9,023 nucleotides of DNA, taken from the NCBI GenBank assembly GCA_021815005.1, contig JAKAHL010000057.1, positions 1 through 9,023 on the forward strand. Direction: 5' to 3'. Under the pieces are notes generated by a model. The model saw nothing but the letters and a program-made list of their open reading frames with translations, was not told where the DNA came from and ran no database searches. This document shows positions 6,422-9,023 of the stretch, piece after piece; the stretch's first letter is position 1; every line of letters begins with the position of its first letter. Both the position numbers and the translations under genes were made by a program. Source of the DNA: Chloroflexota bacterium (lineage in GTDB: Bacteria > Chloroflexota > Limnocylindria > Limnocylindrales > CSP1-4).

Positions 6422-6617
6422 ACCGAAGACCAGCTCGGGGCCGGCGCGTCCGCCCAACGCGGGCGCGTCCGTCCCGCCAGCTCGATCCGGCGTCGTCCTC
6501 CGGGACGGCGCCGTTCGATTCCGCGCCGCTGCGCCGTCGTGCCGCCCCCAGCCCGCCGAGGGCCGTCCCGCCGCCGGCCTGCGGTGGGCGTGGGTGCGCA
6601 CTCGTTCTCGACTCGCG

Positions 6618-6633
6618 GAACCATCGAACCATC
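6618..6633. repeat. tandem 8-mer GAACCATC x2
   Basis: GAACCATC at 6618-6625 is repeated immediately at 6626-6633, followed by another G. It lies in the convergent gap and has no evident function; two copies may be chance or slippage. Confidence 0.5.
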
Positions 6634-6723
6634 GCGGGGGCCGAACCCGTGTGTTCGGCTCGACGCCTCCTTGCTGCCCGAACGGGTGGCGGCGCCGCGC
6701 GCGGCCGTGGCCGGAAGATCCGA

Positions 6724-6777
6724 TGGCCGGGGTTTCGGCCAGCCACGGTAGTTCCGCAATACGCGAACCGTCTCGCG
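6724..6777. terminator. pair of small hairpins, possible terminator of converging operons
   Basis: The first hairpin pairs TGGCCG (6724-6729) with CGGCCA (6736-6741) over a 6-nt loop. The second pairs CGCGA (6762-6766) with TCGCG (6773-6777), also over 6 nt. They lie 66-119 bp past the stop of the Gfo/Idh gene and about 300 bp past iolA. No T-tract is present, so this is a weak call. Confidence 0.25.
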
Positions 6778-6842
6778 GCGCCCGATTCCGCGGCAGCCGC
6801 ACGGGACCGAGGTTCCCGGCGACCGGCCCCGGGCGACGCGCG

Positions 6843-7961
6843 TCAGCCCTCCTCGGCGGCGATCTCCTCGAGCGTGACGCGTCGGCCCTCGCGCGCGCTG
6901 CGCACGGCCGCGTCCACGATCCGCTGGATATGGAGTCCGTCGGCGAGGTCGGGCTTGACCGGCTGCCCCGCGGCGACGGCAGAGACGAAGGCGCGCGCCT
7001 GCGTCTCCTGCTCGCGGAAGACGTGCTTGTACGTCTCGTGGACGTCGTCGCGCGGCGCGCCGCCCCAGCAGCGGTCGGGGATCGGCAGGTCGTGGACGGC
7101 GTTCTCGTCTGCGCGGGCCCCGGAGACCGCCTGGAGCCGGATCCAGTCGTTGACGTGGTGGAGCGTGCCGCCCGACCCGTGCAGCTCGATGCCGTGCAGC
7201 TGCCCGAACGACGACGGCTCGTGCGCCACGGACGAGACGTGCAGGTTGCCCGTCGCGCCGTTGGCGAACCGCAGCAGCATGATCGCGGAATCCTCGCCGC
7301 GAGGGTAGTCGGCGCCGTCGGGCCGGTTCGCGCGAGGCACGTTCTGGCCGAACTCCGCGGTCACGGCCTCCACAGGCCCGTACAGCCAGTAGGCGTAGTA
7401 CGCCAGGTGCGAGCCCAGGTCACCCGCGAGCGCAGCTCCCGCGACGTCGAGGTCGAACCGCCAGGCGTAGGCGCCGTCGCGCCCGTAGCCCGCGAAGTAG
7501 CGCATGTTCAGGTGGTAGGGCTGCCCGATGTACCCCTCGTCCACGAGCTCCTTGAGGTACCGCATCCCGGGCATGTTCCGATACGTGAAGGGCACCATCG
7601 TGATGAGGCCCTTGGCGGCCGCGAGGTCCGCCAGGCGCCGCGCCTCCGATGACGACAGTCCGACCGGCTTCTCGCACAGCACGTGCAGGCCGCGCTCCAG
7701 GGCCGCGTGGGCGATGGGGTAGTGGGCGCGGTTGGGCGTGGCCACGATGACCGCGTCGAGCGGCTCGACGGCGATCATCTCCTCGGCGGTGGCGTACGCG
7801 GACGGGATGCCCCACTGGGCGGCGACCTGCCGCGTGTGCTCGGGCCGGGTCCCGGCGATCGCCCGCACGTCGGCCAGGGGATGCCCGGCCAGCGCGGGCA
7901 GGTACATGGAATCGACCCACCAGCTCGTTCCCGCCAAGCCGATCCGCACCTTGTCGGTCAT
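6843..7961 (-). CDS. Gfo/Idh/MocA family NAD(P)-dependent oxidoreductase, possible inositol dehydrogenase
   Basis: This 372-residue protein has an N-terminal Rossmann fold (about 1-125) and a C-terminal alpha/beta sheet domain typical of Gfo/Idh/MocA enzymes. It carries EKPVG with Lys98 of the EKP motif, and DLGSH (Asp181 to His185), which supplies the usual catalytic Asp/His pair. The dinucleotide loop reads GLAGTSWW (8-15), which departs from GxGxxG at its last glycine. Members oxidise a sugar or cyclitol hydroxyl using NAD(P). It lies 75 bp downstream of the IolE-like gene on the same strand, so inositol or scyllo-inositol is a reasonable guess. It is longer than, and not closely like, canonical IolG, so I give no symbol. 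ATG 7961 has a strong GGGAGGAG site (plus-strand 7967-7974) 5 nt upstream. Confidence 0.9.
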   Translation of the reverse strand: MTDKVRIGLAGTSWWVDSMYLPALAGHPLADVRAIAGTRPEHTRQVAAQWGIPSAYATAEEMIAVEPLDAVIVATPNRAHYPIAHAALERGLHVLCEKPVGLSSSEARRLADLAAAKGLITMVPFTYRNMPGMRYLKELVDEGYIGQPYHLNMRYFAGYGRDGAYAWRFDLDVAGAALAGDLGSHLAYYAYWLYGPVEAVTAEFGQNVPRANRPDGADYPRGEDSAIMLLRFANGATGNLHVSSVAHEPSSFGQLHGIELHGSGGTLHHVNDWIRLQAVSGARADENAVHDLPIPDRCWGGAPRDDVHETYKHVFREQETQARAFVSAVAAGQPVKPDLADGLHIQRIVDAAVRSAREGRRVTLEEIAAEEG

Positions 7962-8015
7962 GCCGTCTCCTCCCTGCGTGCCCCGCGTTGCTGCAGCGCC
8001 GAGGAGCCGCTGGGC

Positions 8016-8036
8016 CGCCCGGCGTGACGCCCGGCG
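8016..8036. repeat. 9-bp direct repeat between the iolE-like and Gfo/Idh genes
   Basis: CGCCCGGCG at 8016-8024 recurs at 8028-8036, separated by TGA, directly after the stop of the IolE-like gene in its direction of transcription. Internal GGCG/CGCC pairing could form a small hairpin between the two cistrons. Function unknown. Confidence 0.5.
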
Positions 8037-8936
8037 CTAGACGCCGATCGACCGCAGGTAATCGCGGTTCCGTTGCGCGCTCTCGCGCGGGCTGCCCATG
8101 CCGGGCAGGACGTCCTGCTCCACGACGATCCAGCCCTGGTAGCCGATCTCGTCGAGCGCCTTGAGCATCCCCGGGAAGTCCACCGCGCCCTTGCCAAGCT
8201 CGCAGAACACGCCATGGCCCACGGACTCCGGTCCGCTCCACTCGTACTTGCGGGAGTCCGCCATGACGTTGGGCTCCGCGTCCTTGAAGTGGACGTGCCA
8301 CACGCGATCGCGGAACTCGCGGACGGCCGCCACCGGGTCGCCGCCTGCGCCGAAGGTCCAGTGGCCGGTGTCGAGGCACAGACCCAGCAGCGCCGGGTCC
8401 GTCAGCTCGAACAGCTTGCGGGCCTCGGCCTCGGTCTCGACGAACGTGCCGATGTGCTGGTGGACCACGGTCCGGATCCCGGCCTCTTCCCAGACGCGCT
8501 TGGCGACGTAGTTCGCGCCGTCGGCGAGCACCTTGAACGCCTCGTCGCCGAGGCCGTCCTGCGGCCGGACCCGACCGGCCACCTTGGTCCGGACCGGGTC
8601 CCCGTACGGATCGTTGCCCAGCACCACGACGGCGTCCTTGCCGCCCACGCGCGCCAGCTGCTTGGCGGTGCGCACCGCGTCGTCGGCAGAGCTCTGATGC
8701 CTGGACTTGTCATGGAGCCAGACGCTGACCCACGAGCCGACCAGGGCTAGGCCGCGGCGGTCGAGCTCTCCCCTGAGCTGCCCGGGATCGGTGGGCATGA
8801 AGCCCCAGTCGCCGAGTTCGGTGCCGAGGTAGCCCGTCTGGGACATCTCGTCGATGACCGTGTCGTAGCCGGCGGTCTCGCCCTCGATACCCTCGATGAC
8901 GCCCCACGAGCACGGGGCGTTTGCGATGCGAACCAT
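8037..8936 (-). CDS. iolE: inosose dehydratase-like TIM-barrel protein (IolE family)
   Basis: IolE dehydrates scyllo-inosose (2-keto-myo-inositol) in the cytoplasm, the second step of inositol catabolism. The 299-residue length and motif order match the family: GTELG (38-42), VHQHIGTFVET (158-168), TDPALLGLCLDTGH (179-192), HVHFKD (214-219), a short LGKGAVDF, then GYQGWIVVEQD (265-275). Glu167, Asp189, His216 and Glu273 are likely metal ligands by analogy with this xylose-isomerase-like superfamily. The N-terminus, ANAPCSWGVIEG, differs from that of B. subtilis IolE, so a related isomerase or epimerase on another cyclitol is possible. ATG 8936 is supported by GGAG (plus-strand 8944-8947) 7 nt upstream and by the usual family start. 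The frame stays open to the window edge without another start codon. It is co-directional with the Gfo/Idh gene. Confidence 0.75.
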   Translation of the reverse strand: MVRIANAPCSWGVIEGIEGETAGYDTVIDEMSQTGYLGTELGDWGFMPTDPGQLRGELDRRGLALVGSWVSVWLHDKSRHQSSADDAVRTAKQLARVGGKDAVVVLGNDPYGDPVRTKVAGRVRPQDGLGDEAFKVLADGANYVAKRVWEEAGIRTVVHQHIGTFVETEAEARKLFELTDPALLGLCLDTGHWTFGAGGDPVAAVREFRDRVWHVHFKDAEPNVMADSRKYEWSGPESVGHGVFCELGKGAVDFPGMLKALDEIGYQGWIVVEQDVLPGMGSPRESAQRNRDYLRSIGV

Positions 8937-8953
8937 GCTGATTCTCCGGTGGA

Positions 8954-9022
8954 TCAGCCGGCAGCGCCGGCGTGTGGCTGGTGGTTGTCCGCGTTGCCGT
9001 CGCGACTGGCGCCGGTTGCCGC
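8954..9022 (-). CDS. possible C-terminal end of an upstream minus-strand gene (partial)
   Basis: Read on the minus strand from 9022, one frame gives a 22-residue tail ending in NHQPHAGAAG and a TGA at 8954-8956. The stop is 17 bp before the iolE start, a typical operon spacing. The peptide is too short and low in information to identify, and a non-coding leader is equally possible. Confidence 0.3.
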   Translation of the reverse strand, partial: AATGASRDGNADNHQPHAGAAG

Positions 9023-9023
9023 C

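Larger units (their letters stand above)
6422..6842. other. convergent intergenic region, no gene seen
   Basis: These 421 bp separate the facing ends of iolA and the Gfo/Idh gene. Translations are Arg/Pro/Ala-rich and look like no family. The region holds a 10-bp direct repeat GGCGCGTCCG (6443-6452 and 6462-6471), a 6-bp inverted repeat CGGCGC at 6506-6511 against GCGCCG at 6523-6528, a tandem 8-mer GAACCATC (6618-6633), and two hairpins at 6724-6741 and 6762-6777. None is followed by a T-run, so no standard intrinsic terminator is visible. I looked for a tRNA around the GTTCGATTC at 6513-6521, but the flanking bases do not form a T-stem. Confidence 0.55.

Noticed and set aside
6506..6528. 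A possible tRNA T-arm (GTTCGATTC)
   Set aside because: The flanking bases do not form a 5-bp T-stem and no acceptor or anticodon arm can be found around it.
6539..6751. A 70-residue plus-strand reading frame in the convergent gap
   Set aside because: Pro/Arg/Ala-rich, no clear ribosome binding site and no recognisable family; such frames are common by chance at this GC content.
4868..6802. A 644-residue open frame on the minus strand opposite iolA
   Set aside because: It is the antisense shadow of a confidently identified gene in very GC-rich DNA. Its translation is rich in Arg, His, Gly and Asp and shows no domain.
5491..7308. A 605-residue plus-strand frame running through iolA, the gap and into the Gfo/Idh gene
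   Set aside because: It overlaps two real genes out of frame and its translation is low-complexity Arg/Gly/Pro.
1..9023. CRISPR array, insertion sequence, phage or toxin-antitoxin genes
   Set aside because: No regularly spaced repeats, transposase motifs, terminal repeats or small paired genes were seen on either strand.

Overview
The window is very GC-rich (about 70% by eye), with strong G/C preference at third codon positions, GGAGG-type ribosome binding sites and compact genes. This suits a high-GC bacterium, most likely Actinomycetota or a high-GC Chloroflexota lineage. The sequence alone does not decide between them, and nothing in it is clearly phage, plasmid or insertion sequence.

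Layout. (1) 2-1360, + strand: the C-terminal part of a fused permease/ATPase ABC exporter whose 5' end lies outside the window. (2) 1408-2349, - strand: a DapA-superfamily Schiff-base lyase that converges on the ABC gene. It keeps the lysine but lacks the tyrosines of true dihydrodipicolinate synthase. (3) 2350-2850: a 500-bp divergent intergenic region, rich in inverted and direct repeats, ending in a plausible promoter and operator. (4) 2851-6421, + strand: a three-gene operon of iolB (5-deoxy-glucuronate isomerase), a transaldolase-family class I aldolase, and iolA/mmsA (CoA-acylating malonate/methylmalonate-semialdehyde dehydrogenase). (5) 6422-6842: a convergent, apparently non-coding gap. 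(6) 8936-6843, - strand: an IolE-like inosose dehydratase followed by a Gfo/Idh/MocA oxidoreductase. An uncertain C-terminal fragment of another - strand gene may lie at the right edge.

Together (3)-(6) look like part of a myo-inositol catabolic locus. A Gfo/Idh enzyme would oxidise an inositol, IolE would dehydrate the inosose, and IolB would isomerise 5-deoxy-glucuronate to 2-deoxy-5-keto-gluconate. After a phosphorylation and an aldol cleavage, IolA would convert malonate semialdehyde to acetyl-CoA. IolC (kinase), IolD (hydrolase), IolJ (aldolase), a regulator and an importer are not in the window.

The most interesting point is the transaldolase-like gene between iolB and iolA. It is translationally coupled to iolB and occupies the place where the aldolase of the pathway would be expected. 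Its active site keeps the Schiff-base lysine but has Gln where transaldolases have the catalytic Glu, as in fructose-6-phosphate aldolase. It is a candidate non-orthologous replacement for IolJ, or an enzyme that cleaves unphosphorylated 2-deoxy-5-keto-gluconate.
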